Shown piece after piece: positions 1-12,900 of a stretch of 64,000 nt of DNA (position 1 is its first letter; every line of letters begins with the position of its first letter). The translations under genes were made by a program, and so were the position numbers. The notes under the pieces were generated by a model. It worked only from the letters and a program-made list of their open reading frames with translations. It was not told the origin of the DNA and searched no databases. This stretch comes from Paraescarpia echinospica (Eukaryota > Annelida > Polychaeta > Sabellida > Siboglinidae): positions 77,736,291 through 77,800,290 of the forward strand of contig CM034531.1 of NCBI GenBank assembly GCA_020002185.1. Direction: 5' to 3'.

Positions 1-162
<162 letters not shown>

Positions 163-165
163 TAC

Positions 166-3100
166 TGACAAGACAGACTTGTCTGAGGTGACACTCTCTG
201 TCAATAGTTCCGGATCCTCACTGTCTCGTTTGAGTCGACATTCTTGGATCACAGGGTCCTTCAACAGTTTCTGTATAACATCCTGCAAGAGAGAAAGTCA
301 CAAAGCATTGCGATGTGGTATCCATCACAAATCAAATATTTCTTAGTATTTCAACTACAATATGTGGCAGACTTGTTGGTTTATCCTAGAAACTTCCACT
401 GAAGCTATTCAATCCTAAACGAACTTGTAAGTTAGTAGTAAGAGATTGAGAAAAATAAACTGACTGTGAGGATGAAACAGATCTACTTACCGCAAAGTGG
501 CTCTCGATGAAATATCGGTTGTGTTTCAAAACAAGCTTCACTTTACCGTAACTGAGCGTGCACAACTGGAACAACGCATAGAACATTCACGTACGTCAAG
601 TTGTATTTGGCATGATATTCTTTCTTTTTCCTTCAAGACCATGCTTGCATATAAACAGTATTTGTAATCCCACACAGCTTTGGTATTTGTCATGTACAGA
701 CATGTTGTACATAATCACACCCAACAGTACTCTAGGTGTGGAACTTGCAGGGACATAGCAAGACTTCTCCATATATACCATCTTCCGCAGCTGAGGATGT
801 TTATCATAAAACAAAGTGTAGGGAAGAGCAGGGATTTCAATGTTATTCCTATTAAGTCGTTGTTACTGACATTAGGGGTACTTTAGCAAGAAGCCACAGA
901 ACTTAAAATGTCACAAAATTTGGCAATTCTTTATGTCACCTTTACTTTTTATAAAAAATGTTTATATTTAAAAGTGTTACTTTCATTTGGAAACAAACAA
1001 TTGAACTGAAGAAACAACATTTTATCACCCAGAAATGCTACTGACACAAACGATCGACTATAAAAGAACCTGTTGAATGTACCTTGATAAACTCCATGAT
1101 GCCATTAGGGAGTGACGTCTTGCTGAGACGTTTCAAGTATTCTATGATGTCCTTTGTCTCCAGACCGACGGAGACGGCAGCGTACAGCGAGTAGGCCGTC
1201 AGACGATACTCCTGGATGTGTTCTGGCCGACTCACTGGCTGTAACATGCAGTGTTACACAGCAATGTTACTTCACACGAATCATCAAGTGTAAAATACAT
1301 TTCCAGATTACTGATATTGATGTGGTTCAGCCAATGTGGCATTTAATGGGAGATATTTTGTTAGTACAGAGCCAGTTCAGGGTTTGCTTATTATAAATGT
1401 TTTTTTCAATTCTCTTATATTAACAATGTTGTATTTCATGTTTCTTAATTGCCCAGATTTGTTGTAATATATTTACCATCACAAGTTGTATAACAAATTA
1501 CACAAACAATAACACACACTGTAACATATTACAAACAAAAGCAATAAACTGGAAACTAACAGGTTATGAAGTTTTCTAATACAATTTTGAAGTTCCAGTT
1601 CTTTCCAGGTATTACACTCTTGGGTTCTGAAATGGCCCAGCATTTTTTCATCCTAGGGTCCCCAGTAAGCCCCCAACAACCCACCTCGGAAATGGCAATG
1701 AGGAAGTCGTGCGCATGTTTGTAGACAGGGGAGAACGACTCCAGGAAGATGTGGCCATCTGGAGCCTGCAACAGCACCCTCACTGTCTTCAGATATACCA
1801 ACATAACATTTACACGGACATCTAACTTTGGTGACTTCCCGAAGGAAATGAGTAACTGAGTTGGTCAAGGGCTCATACATCAGTGGTCAAAACATAGAGA
1901 ATTTTGTAATTTCCACTATTGGTGATCGTTTTACTCTTGCGACAGCTGTATTACTATCAAAATGCTGCTAATATATCTATTGCGATAGTTTCAAGACAGC
2001 CATGCCATTTTGCAGGAACAAATTTGTGCCAGTCCAAAAATGTCCTGGTAGATACGCACATACACAACGCACACCCATCTAATCTAGTCCAAATGCACAT
2101 ATAAATTAACACACAAGTATGACAGATATTTTATAAAGCATAATTGACATGTATATAACTAATAGCGACAGTTAATAATATAAAGGCTTTGTGCTCCTCA
2201 AAAACCATCCAAAATGAACTCAGCCCGTCCAAATGATGGGTGGACGGGTCTCCAGAAAAAGCTATGGCGATAACAGTATGGACCAGTGAATACCTGGGAA
2301 CAGCAGTCTCAAACCATAATGTAAGGTGATATGGTTGATTCCTAAAATGGTGAATTCCCGAATGATGCTGTTACACTTGGCAATGTTAGTGTTAAGTTAG
2401 TAAACAAAGAAACTTACAAAATTTAACTGAAAAAGCATGTTTCAAACATTGTTTCAAACATCACTATACTGTCACACCCCTACTTACCACCCATAAGGGT
2501 CGGGCGTCGTGGTCTGGCTTTAACTGCACCATGGCGCGGTAGTCCTTCGCTCCAAACTCATCATCCGGCGCTTCTACGGTCTCGTCCAACTGGTGGCTGG
2601 CACTAGACGGCACTCCTGGTCAGACGGCAAATTAAAACTGTAATCATATGTAACTAAATATAGCCGTACCATAAGGACTTGAGTTCCAACTGTAAATGAA
2701 CCCATTCTAACTACCTAGAAGGAAAAAGAAAGGAAACTATGGAAGGCCATTGTGGTTAGAGGAACCCATTTCATAAAAGATTTAACAAGATTTAACAAGA
2801 TTGCCATCCAGAAAATTACTCTGGATGGCAGGTGGACAAGGAAGCCTTTTGGCTTATCGAGAGTCCAATAGTTTTTATCTACATGTATCCCGCCCTTTTA
2901 AGGTGTGTGTCGATTTTATTTTTAAACATATTCACGTTACTAGCACCAACACAATCAGGAGATAATCTGTTCCATTCATTTACAGTCCTTTGTGAGAATG
3001 AGAACTTTCTTATATCTAATCTACACTGCTCCTTTACTAATGTAGCTTCATGTCCTCTGGTCCTTCTATTTTTCTTAACTGAGAAAAAAATGTTTCTATC

Positions 3101-6100
3101 AATATTTTCATAACCATTCAATATTTTAAACACTTCTATGTGATCTCCTCTCAATCTCCTGGTCTCTAGTGTTGTTAAACCACATTCTTTTAGGCGTATT
3201 TCGTAACTAAGATCCCTCAGATTTGGTATCATTTTAGTCGCTCTCCTCTGTACTCTTTCTAGCATATCTATGTCCTTCTTGCGATATGGCCTCCATGCTT
3301 GTATACAATATTCTAAATGAGGCCTCACTATTGTTTTGTACAGCGGTACTATTAATTCTTTTTTCTTATACTCTATATTTCGCCTAATTAATCCAAGGAT
3401 TTGATTTCCCTTTGAAGCTGCAATTCCGCACTGCTCTGACACCTTCATATCAGCACTAATGGTTAACCCTAAGTCCTTTTCTTTTACAGTAGTACTTAGA
3501 ACAGTACCCCCCATTTTATATTTTACCTCTTCATTCCCATGACCTGTGTGGAGGCATTTACATTTCCCAAATTGAACAGCATTTGCCACTTTTCAGACCA
3601 TTTGATCAACCTATCAAGATCATCTTGTAAATGCTGTCTGTCTCCATCACTTTTAATCCTTCTAAACACTTTTGTATCATCCGCAAATTTTAACACCGTG
3701 CTTGTTATATCATCGTCCAAATGGTTGATATATATTAAGAATAATATAGGTCCTAGTACTGATCCTTGTGGTACCCCACTCAATACCGATTTCCAGTTTG
3801 AAGCCTCCCCATCAACTACTACACGTTGTCTTCTGTCATTCAGCCATTTTTCTATCCAGTTTATTATACCATTTCCTATGCCATGGGCCTTTGGCTTAAG
3901 GAGTAATCTTTGATGTGGTACTTTGTCGAAAGCTTTTTGAAAATCTAAATAGATGATATCTACTGGTGATCCCTCATCTACCCACCTAGTGATGTCTTCA
4001 AAAAAACATAACATATTTGTTAAGCATGACCTCGCTTTTAAAAACCCATGTTGAGATGGGTTTATCAAGTTATGTTTAACAAGAAAATCCACCATGTGAT
4101 CTTTAATTAGACTTTCTAATAATTTGCAAATCACTGATGTTAAACTCACTGGTCTATAGTTCTCTGACTTGTTTCTCAAACCTTTTTTAAATAACGGTAT
4201 AATGTTTGCCTCTTTCCATTCTAAAGGAACCACTCCCTCTTCTAATGACAAATTGAAAACTGTTGCAAGCGGTACGCTAATTTGTTCTACAATTTCCAAT
4301 AGTAGTTTGGGCGGAATCCCGTCCACTCCAGGTGATTTATTATCCTTCATAGCCCTTATTTTCTTAGCTACCATTTCCGAGGTTACAACTAACTGTCCTA
4401 AATAGTCTGAATCTGCCCCCTTGAACTTAGCCTCTGGTACTGGCAGTGAACTAATATCTTCCCTGGTAAACACTGAACTAAAATACTCATTCAGGTCTTC
4501 TGCCATTAAGAATCCCTCTGATATTGTATTTCCAGCACTATCTTCTAGAGGACCGACCTTATCCTGAACTTTCATTTGCTTCGAATATACGCATAAAAAC
4601 TCTGTCATGTTTTATATTACTAGCTAATTTTTTTTCATAGCTTCTCTTTGAATTTCTAATTTCAGCTGTAGCTTGATTAAGTGCTTCTTTATAAATGTTG
4701 TAGTCTTCATCATTTCCAGTACATCTATATGACTTCCACATCATTTGTTTATACTTAATTTTTCTAATGGCTTCTTTCGATAAGTGCTTCTTTTTAGACC
4801 GTTTCCCTTGTTTTTTGAAAGGTACAAATTTATCGACTATGCACTTAATTTCACTATTTAAGATATTCCAGCATTCGGTTGCTGTCTTATTCTTCAGTGT
4901 GTTATTTCAGTCTATCTTTGCTAAATATTTCCTCATGTCCTTATACCTACCTTACCTATAAAGAAGATAATTATTATTTATTGTTGTACTTCTTACAATA
5001 AATGTAGCTCATAATGCTGATAAGAAAAAAAAATTTCAATGTAAAAACTCTTCACATTAAATAATACTTAAAACAATTGGTAATATATTAAATGGCACAC
5101 ACACAAAACTTTCTAAGTAACAGAATAAAAATGGCTGTTTACAAGTTATTAATTACATTTATACTTAATAAGTTAATTTTTGTATTAACAATTGCAAAAT
5201 CCTCTCATCTGAATCCGACATTGTAAACATTGGCTATTTTTTCCAAAATTATTATAAACCAAACAATACAAAAGGCCCCAACAAAGACTAAATCGTGCAC
5301 CTGGTCTATTCATATTATTATAAACGATCATGTCACATGTCACTTATGTCCCATGTCACTTCTGTTACAACTGTTGGACAACATGTCTAAAAATTAGCAT
5401 ATGATTATGTCATAATATAAAGTGATTTTATCAATCACTGCAATTTACAATTTTTTAAACTTTATGAAATACTTAACATTTAGTAAGTGTGCCACCTGCA
5501 GTATGATCTATGTCATATATCATGTAGGAAACTAGAACACATATTATATGTGACATAACATACATATAACGTCTGTCCATCTGCTCTCACCTTCGTCTCC
5601 GTCAGCCTCCGTTTCTTCCGTTGCTTCATTCTCCTGATAACGACCTTTCTTCCCGCGGTATTCATCTAAATAAACAGCATAATTACAATGAAACTAAATT
5701 TTGAAATAAAGTGGATATGCATCATTATTGTGGCTTTCTAGACTAATGGTTTAGGTAGACTTATTTTACAAAGGTATGTTATGTATCTATCCCATCCAAG
5801 TGTACCAGAGAGATAAATAAGGTGTTTGCTACCAGTAGCATAGCTGAAGCCAGAAGGAACAGCCTAATGATTAGGCAAGGCCCCTCATCTATACCATAGC
5901 CATAGGGAAATTACAAGTGTATAGGTGAGGATCTAGCTAGCTTGAAAAGCTATCCATTTGGGTCAATTGACTAATTAATAAATGCAACATGCAGGCATTA
6001 TATAACAACTGTAAAACTGTTATTGGGTGTTTTAATGTTAAGTTACAGGCCGCCAAAAAGCTCCAAAGTTAGGATACAATTTGTATCAAGACTATCTTAA

Positions 6101-9100
6101 CATAAACTAATTTTCAACTTTTGAGTAGCTTTCCTAGCTAGCTGGATCTTTGCCTATACTATCTACAGTAATTTCTCTATAGCCACGGTATAGTCGAGGA
6201 GCCGTAAAGTTCAGCAGAACATTATATATCATGTTAACAAACTTAATGGCAACAAGTTAAATGGCAGGTCTAAGGCACAGGCCAATATCAGTTATCTAGT
6301 CTCTAGTAGGGATGTCAGACCGATTTGCCTTCTCTTCTATCTTGATGATATCTGGTAATAATTTACAATGTTGTTATGACTATGGAGTAGACTGCACAAA
6401 CTAATAGCATAAAACTCATTCATGAGACATTCTAAGATGTACTTTCTGATGATTTATGTGCATTATACTCATTGTATAATTCAAATGAAGCTCTTGCAAA
6501 CAAATGTAGACTGTCAATTTTTATAATACATGTAAAATCGCCAGAGCGGTAATCAATGCAAAGCTTAAAAAAGTATAATATGATCCATCTTGTGTTGTTG
6601 GTTCTGCTTCTATGACTTAATTAACCAACTGAATCTGTGTTTTTCAAAGATATGTCTGTGTTCTCATGCCTGGTGGTTACTCGGTATACTGATTGATACA
6701 TGGAACATTTATCATTTCCATATGCACCTTGAAACTAGTTTTACGAATATGAATACATTTATTTTCAGGTAAAACCCGCAGACAATCAGTACATATAAAT
6801 AGATATACAAAATACAAATGCATAGCTTTTAAAAGTAAATAAGATAGAAATATAGATACAATAATAAAATTAAAAAGTTAATAAATATATACGTTATAAA
6901 AATTATATATTTTATTTACAATAAGTGATAATTAATGTTATTCACAGCAAACCAATTTTTTTTAATAACCTAACTGCTGACCAACAACATTGTTAGGCAT
7001 ATATATATACTCCCAACACTATAGTATATATATATATGGACTATAATATCATTGCCTGTTGACAAACAAAATTAACTTTCTATGCAAGAAACACAGAATA
7101 AAACACTGTCATATTTATTATAAACAAATTTCAAAACTTTTAAAGTCAGTCATGCAATTGCCAAAGTTCTTAGTTCGATATTACACAGGCAAACAATTGT
7201 GCCAATTTCAGCAGTACAGTATTGTTTTCCCGAAGTATATAAGTTTGATTAGTTTTTTGCAATGCTGCACATGTTTTCTACAATTGTTGTCAAGTTATGT
7301 CAAACATCCCTAACTGATCATGAATGGCTTAAAACAGTGTTGCGAACAATCATCAAATGTTCAGTAAAACTACGAGAGGTTTCAAAAAAGTAAGTGTTGC
7401 AGATGAAAAGTGTGGAGCCCAACATGCAAATCGTTTTGGAGGAGTAGCTTAACAAATATACATCTGTTAGCTCGATTATAATAGTTAGATATATATATAT
7501 ATATATATAACTAGTATATGTGTTATCACAAATGTGAAATCTCAGAGCAATAATCATTGTTATGTATAAACAGTATATAATGTGGTTATGCTGAGATTTC
7601 GAAAAGGCAGAGATTTACAAATTATATATGCTGGATTTGATAGTTTAGATTATAATAGTAAGTAAGTATGCAGAAAATAGAAAGCAACTTGTTATTGTTA
7701 GGACAGAGACACTGGTAATTACTGCTGGAATCAGCACCAGGTATAGCATATCTCATCCAGGACTAGGTCTATGTGAATTAATCAAGACATATATAATAAC
7801 AAATAATAAAACTACATCTATACACCATCAAGTCTAGGGCTAATGCCCAATCCATGGGTGTTTACAAAATACAATCAAAGCAAAATCCTACGTAATTTAT
7901 ATGTAATAAAACTATATGTTGTAAAATTATGGGTTAAATGAAATGAAGAAGCAATGATTAAGAAAAGAAAATTACCACCTGTTTGTAGCCAAAATGTGTT
8001 CTAGAATACCTGTGACATATATAAAGATATTTATATATATATGGTGAAAAGTTTACATTAATGTATATCATAATATACAAACTATTATTTATTAAACATC
8101 TGAATTTTTTACCAAATTATTGTGACTGCATTTATTCATTGATGCATCCAATGATGCAATCTTTTGTCTAAATGTAGATATTTTAACAATTTTCTGGCTA
8201 GGTAAATTACACCTAAATGTCCTGCATTAATTGTAAAAGTTTTTTTTTTTGTGTGTACACTGTAGTTGTAAGCTTTTAAATAGTATTAACAGGTTTTGCC
8301 CGGTTTTAACCAGTTTTGCCCAGTTTTAACCTAGTTTTAACCGCTTGACCGGCTGGAGTACAACCCCGATTAATTAGGAAATATGTAGTCTCGCTTAACC
8401 GACTCTCGCCCAGCTGCATGACTTTGTCGGGAAGATAGTCTGGCTCAGAATCGCGTTTTGACTGCTCACTGCCAGTTAGCATGTCTATCCCCCAGAATGT
8501 TTATATTACATTATGTATGTTTTCGATAACGAAATGAAATTATGAAATAGAGCCTGAAATAGTAATATACTAAATAAAATGAATCTTAAACTAAATGAAC
8601 ACAAACAAAAGTTTTTAGTATTCTACGTGACTAAAAATAGTTGCACGACATGCTACCGACGTAGCCACAGTGAGGAGCGAAAAAATGCTGCCACCTCACG
8701 GCGCCTGAGTAACCGAGGCTAGGAAATATGCCAAAAAATTGTCAGAAATTTTACAAAAAAAAAAAATTCAAACTTTCGAACAGCTGTATCTTTGTTAATA
8801 TTTTACTTAGATGCATGGAACAAGTACCATGTTATTTCTTATAGTTACTGCTTTCGGGGAAAATGGTAAAAACTATGTTAAAAAGACAAAATTACCCTGA
8901 ACTCCCTATCTGTCTGATTTGTCTGTACACTAGGGCCTATAGACATAATGACCATGCCAAAGTCATACTTTGACGAAGAACAAACTGTTAGACGTTTATT
9001 TTACAAGGTATGCTATTACAAGGTTAAACAAAATAGTAATATCTGATTAGAACCCGAAGATCCGTGCAAATTAGTTTGCCTTCTGCAAAATATGATCGTA

Positions 9101-9179
9101 TTATCGCTCACTCCTATTGTAAACAATGTATGAACCAGCATGTACCTTTATCTTTTTTACTTCTTTTGTTGCCACCCAT
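166..9179 (-). CDS. ERCC3: ERCC3/XPB, TFIIH DNA translocase/helicase subunit, N-terminal exons (partial)
   Basis: XPB is the 3'-to-5' DNA translocase of TFIIH, acting in promoter opening and nucleotide excision repair in the nucleus. Coding exons, in order of translation: 9146-9179, 5591-5665, 2488-2615, 1685-1765, 1083-1238, 491-565, 166-282. All junctions are GT-AG and keep frame, giving 222 codons. Recognition is by strong similarity to the vertebrate XPB N-terminus: [68 protein letters not shown] and [17 protein letters not shown]. Exon 1 is a 34-nt mini-exon coding [11 protein letters not shown], a basic stretch like the human start; I chose it because its phase joins exon 2 and a GTACAT donor follows. 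Exon 2 codes a diverged acidic linker. The helicase domains lie beyond the left edge. The introns carry a LINE and a foldback repeat. Confidence 0.96.
2777..2830 (-). other. LINE 3'-terminal stem-loop plus decamer tail
   Basis: Positions 2802-2811 (TGCCATCCAG) and 2821-2830 (CTGGATGGCA) are perfect inverted repeats around a 9-nt loop. Just beyond, two tandem copies of ATCTTGTTAA (minus strand) form the tail. This hairpin-plus-short-repeat arrangement is that of LINE 3' ends recognised by their own reverse transcriptase, as in the CR1/L2 groups. Confidence 0.7.
2777..4960 (-). mobile_element. Non-LTR retrotransposon (LINE), CR1/jockey-like reverse transcriptase, frameshifted, 5' truncated
   Basis: Sits in an ERCC3 intron, same strand as the gene. 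The reverse transcriptase is readable in three overlapping frames (about 4950-4560, 4608-3523 and 3589-2879), so at least two frameshifts break it. Motifs in order: basic connector [52 protein letters not shown] (first catalytic Asp), [23 protein letters not shown] (catalytic DD), then the long C-terminal region with [20 protein letters not shown] and a TRGH element. No apurinic endonuclease domain is seen, so the 5' part is missing. The 3' end has a perfect 10-bp stem-loop (2802-2811/2821-2830) and a short decamer tail. The exact clade is not settled by eye. Confidence 0.9.
5877..6206. repeat. Foldback (inverted-repeat) element, MITE-like
   Basis: Left arm about 5877-5962 and right arm about 6125-6206 are imperfect inverted copies: CTATACCATAGCCATAG with GGAAATTAC on the left answers the reverse complement of CTCTATAGCCACGGTATAG on the right, and both arms have a GATC(T/C)AGCTAGC block. 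About 160 bp of unique DNA separates them. No reading frame. Located in ERCC3 intron 1. Target duplication was not resolved. Confidence 0.6.
6207..9145. other. Rest of ERCC3 intron 1, no gene seen
   Basis: AT-rich intron sequence with short TA runs near 7000-7036 and 7484-7510. Around 8287-8345 a motif like GTTTTAACC/GTTTTGCCC recurs four to five times. No convincing exon or transposon frame. Confidence 0.6.
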
Positions 9180-9946
9180 ATTTAGTATTCTGGTGTAGTG
9201 TATTAACTGTCGTTGGCAAGTTTACGCATGCTACAATAAAGAAATAATTAAAATAAATCCAAATTATGAAGCCCTTTTCTCAGGTGTCACTTTCTTGCGC
9301 GTGCGCGCATTGAGACGAATGTATTCATAAACTCCGGAACGCCAACGAACCATACTTTTAAATTCCCGCTTATGTTTGATCAATGAGTGTTTTTAAATTG
9401 AAGAGTTCAAGGGTCTAGGCAAATGTTAGGGTTTAAAAACAAACACAGTTGCATGCAATGTCTAGTAAATAGTCGAATTGTATTGTTACATTGCTAAACG
9501 TTCAGCTCGAAATGACTTCTTCTTCCATGTTTCCGTCTATTCTCAACATGCTGCGGCCAGATGCAGTTGTTGTTGGTCAGCTAGGTTAATAATAAAATTA
9601 CTATTGATCTTTTTTAATACCAAATGTATACACTTTGCATTAATTCGCCTTGTATTCTTTTTGTCTGCTTATCTCTGTCGAAAATATACGCATTCCTATT
9701 AGTCGAGCTAAAATTATTATTATTTAAATTTTCCATATTATCTCTCCCTAGCACCAACTTTTGACAATTTGGACCTCAATAGTTGTATACAAACACAGTG
9801 AATGGTATTTCACATTGGTAATTCGATTAATGTTACACTTTAACGAACATAACATTGGTCATTAGAGAAACGCAAGCGTCAATAAATAAAGGTCGCGACC
9901 ATGAAGGAAGGACCAAAATGTGTCATGCCAGAATCTCTACAAATGG
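9180..9946. promoter_or_regulatory. Shared ERCC3/TMEM19 divergent promoter region
   Basis: Only 767 bp lie between the start codons of two divergently transcribed genes. At 9296-9307 the minus strand reads CGCGCACGCGCA, a full match to the NRF-1 consensus YGCGCAYGCGCR, 117 bp upstream of the ERCC3 ATG. No clear TATA box is seen, which is usual for housekeeping promoters. Transcription start sites are inferred, not visible. Confidence 0.55.
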
Positions 9947-12900
9947 ATGGGCGAAGCTTCTGATAATATAATTCTGGGAATTATGTTGTCCATAATTATA
10001 CCGGTAGCATTGGTAATTTGGTTTGTGAATGTGATATTTTACACATCGTACAGTCATGAAGGTAAATACTGTAACTGTCCCTATGCGTCACAGTTTGTAG
10101 TTTATTATTTGTTTATGTGGGCGATAACACATCGGCATGTGGTAATTAGCCTCTAAACTATGGACTCCCCTCTCGGCAACCCCCCTATTCTATACCCTAT
10201 TCAGTTTACGTCTCAAATTTTTCATGTGAACAAACATGTTCATTCTATTTGTACTGGAGAAGTGTGTCATATTTAGAGCAAACTTTCCAATTCTTTGTAA
10301 CTTATATTTATCGAATTTGTAATTCTTTACATATTTTAATATTTATAATTTGGTAATCTTTACCATGACTTTTATGTAATCTTAACTGGTATAAATTAGT
10401 TGTCCTGTCCCTATCCCTCAACCCTAGGGGAGTAGTTGGTAGGCGGAAGCGGTTAATAATTTAGGCATGTTAAGTAAAAGATTGCCGTAGTGAAAGTAAA
10501 GTAAAGGTGAGTTCTTATATAGCACAGTATCCAGTCCTCTGGACTGCTCAAAGCATTTTATGCTTTATTCCCTGCAGACCTGTTTAGTTGAACACCATCT
10601 CGACATCTCTGGGAAACATCCAGCCAGCTGCAATTTAAGCGCAAAGACTATTCGTACTCAAATATCCATCACTAATTATAGCCAGGTACTCATTCATACA
10701 GCTGAGTGAACTGGAACAGCATAGAGTGAACGAACTTGCCCAAAGTTCGACCCTGCAGCAGAGTATTCGAACCCGGGTTCCAAGGGTCTGGAGCACTAGC
10801 CACTGCACTACTGTGCTCCACGTTAGTGCCTAATACTAGTGGTACCAGAAAGGAAAGGCTTGTGATAAGAGTGCAGACTGAATACAAAAAACCTCCCATT
10901 TGTAAAGTATCGAATACAGAATGGGTATCATCGATACAGTATGTTAATGCTATATTGAACAGATAGAGTTCTGCTCAATGAGGTAGGCTGATATGACTGC
11001 TGCACACTTTGAATAATGATGTTAATCACGCACTGTTAATTGCAGTTGAAGCCAAGTGGTCATCCATAGCAAATAAGCACACCACTTCATTTAATTTAAC
11101 ATGATCAAACTCACATAAGTGTCCACTCCATTAATTTAATTACAGTTGATTTATTAAAGGTGAATCCAGGAACATAAGCTTACTTAAAAATCCAGTATTA
11201 ATGCCAACATTGCTTGATACATTTGCATGTGTAATTTTTAACTGTAAGTAGGTTTCCAGTTATAAATGTTAAAAATTATTTATTTCTTGTGTTTTATTGT
11301 CCTCATGTCCATGCATTCCTTTGCCCTGTTGCAGGTGTGTGGGAGCCCCTCTCACCCATCAGATGTATCGTAGCTGTGCTTGTTCCGATATTCATAGCAA
11401 AATGGGGTCTGAAACGCAAGAGTCTCAATTCATCAGGCGCAGCCGCAGGTGAGTGTGGCTTCGATATTGCACAAAGACATATAAATATATAATATATGTA
11501 ATATTGATATATATGTTGCTCTCCTCCTTGTTCCCTGCTGTACAGGGGTGAGGGTCAAGTACAGTAAAGCTGAACCATTCTCTGTGTCTTTTCCTTCCAT
11601 TGTTTTCTGTCCATTGCTCCCTCTCTCCATCTTTCATTGATCTTCTCAGCTGTGGCCTTCCTCTCTTCCTGTGTCTTTTATGTTGTTCCACCTTTGCTCT
11701 TCGCTATTTTCCGGCATCCATCCTTGCCAATTGGCATCTCATCCAGCTTCTCAATAATCCTCCTGTTATACTGCATTGCATTCCAACCTCTTTTCTCAGG
11801 TCACTCGTCCTTCTTCTGTCTACCTTCTTTGTTCTTGTTATTCTTCTAACCCAGTTGTTTTCACAAACTTGCAGCTTCTGTTGTTGTTCTGTCAGCGCCA
11901 CTGTCTCCAGACCATGTAGGCATACTGGTGTAACACACATTCTCAGGACTTTTCCTTTCAGCTTTTTTGAGATTTTTCTGCCCATCATGACTCCCTTTAC
12001 CTTTCTCCAAGCATTCGCTCCTGCTTGTATTCGGCATCGCGCCTCCACATCTGAACGCCCATCCACTGTAATCATTCCTCCAAGGTACACAAAGCCGTCC
12101 ACTTGCTTAGTTTCCTTTCCATCCAACCTGATGTCCAATTCCTCTCTCTGTTGTCCAACCCACATCACTTCTGTCTTCTCCAGACTCATTGTAAGTCCGT
12201 GATTCTTGAACACCCTGATCCATTCCTCCAACATGTCTTGTAGGTCTTGTTTGCTTCATGCTACTATAGCCAGATCGTCCGCACACATAATTTTTCAGAG
12301 AACTTCTTCGTGCTGATCTTCCTGCTGATTAGTTCCATCACCATTATAAATAGTAATGGGCTTAGGGCACTTCCTTGACTCAATTCGATGTTAACTGGAA
12401 ACTCTTCCGACATCCCAGATCCAGCCACAACTCTTCCTGTTGTTCTTTCATACATTGCTCCCACCACCTTGACTTCTGCTTCTGGCACTCCCATCCATCT
12501 CACTGTTGCCATCACCTTCTCTCTTGGGACTGGATCGTAGGCCTTCTCCAGGTCTACATATCCCACTGCCATTCTCCTTGCATCTCCAACCTCTTCTCCA
12601 CCAGCTGTCTCAATGCAAACATTGCATTCGTCGTCCCTATGCCCTTTCTGAATCCCTGTTGTTCTTCCTCTATTTCCTGTTCTACTCTCTTTCGAATTCT
12701 CCCATCCAGGTCCTCGCTAGCAGCTTCAAGATGTGACTTAGAAGTGTGATGCCTCTGTATTTCCCTGGATCTTGCACATCTCCCTTCCTCTTCCAAACTG
12801 GGACAATTATCCCCGTCAACCATTTTTCTGGTACTTTACCTTGCCTCATATATGTATTCAGCGGCCTCTTTGTCCAGCTGATTCCACTCTCCATTGCTGC

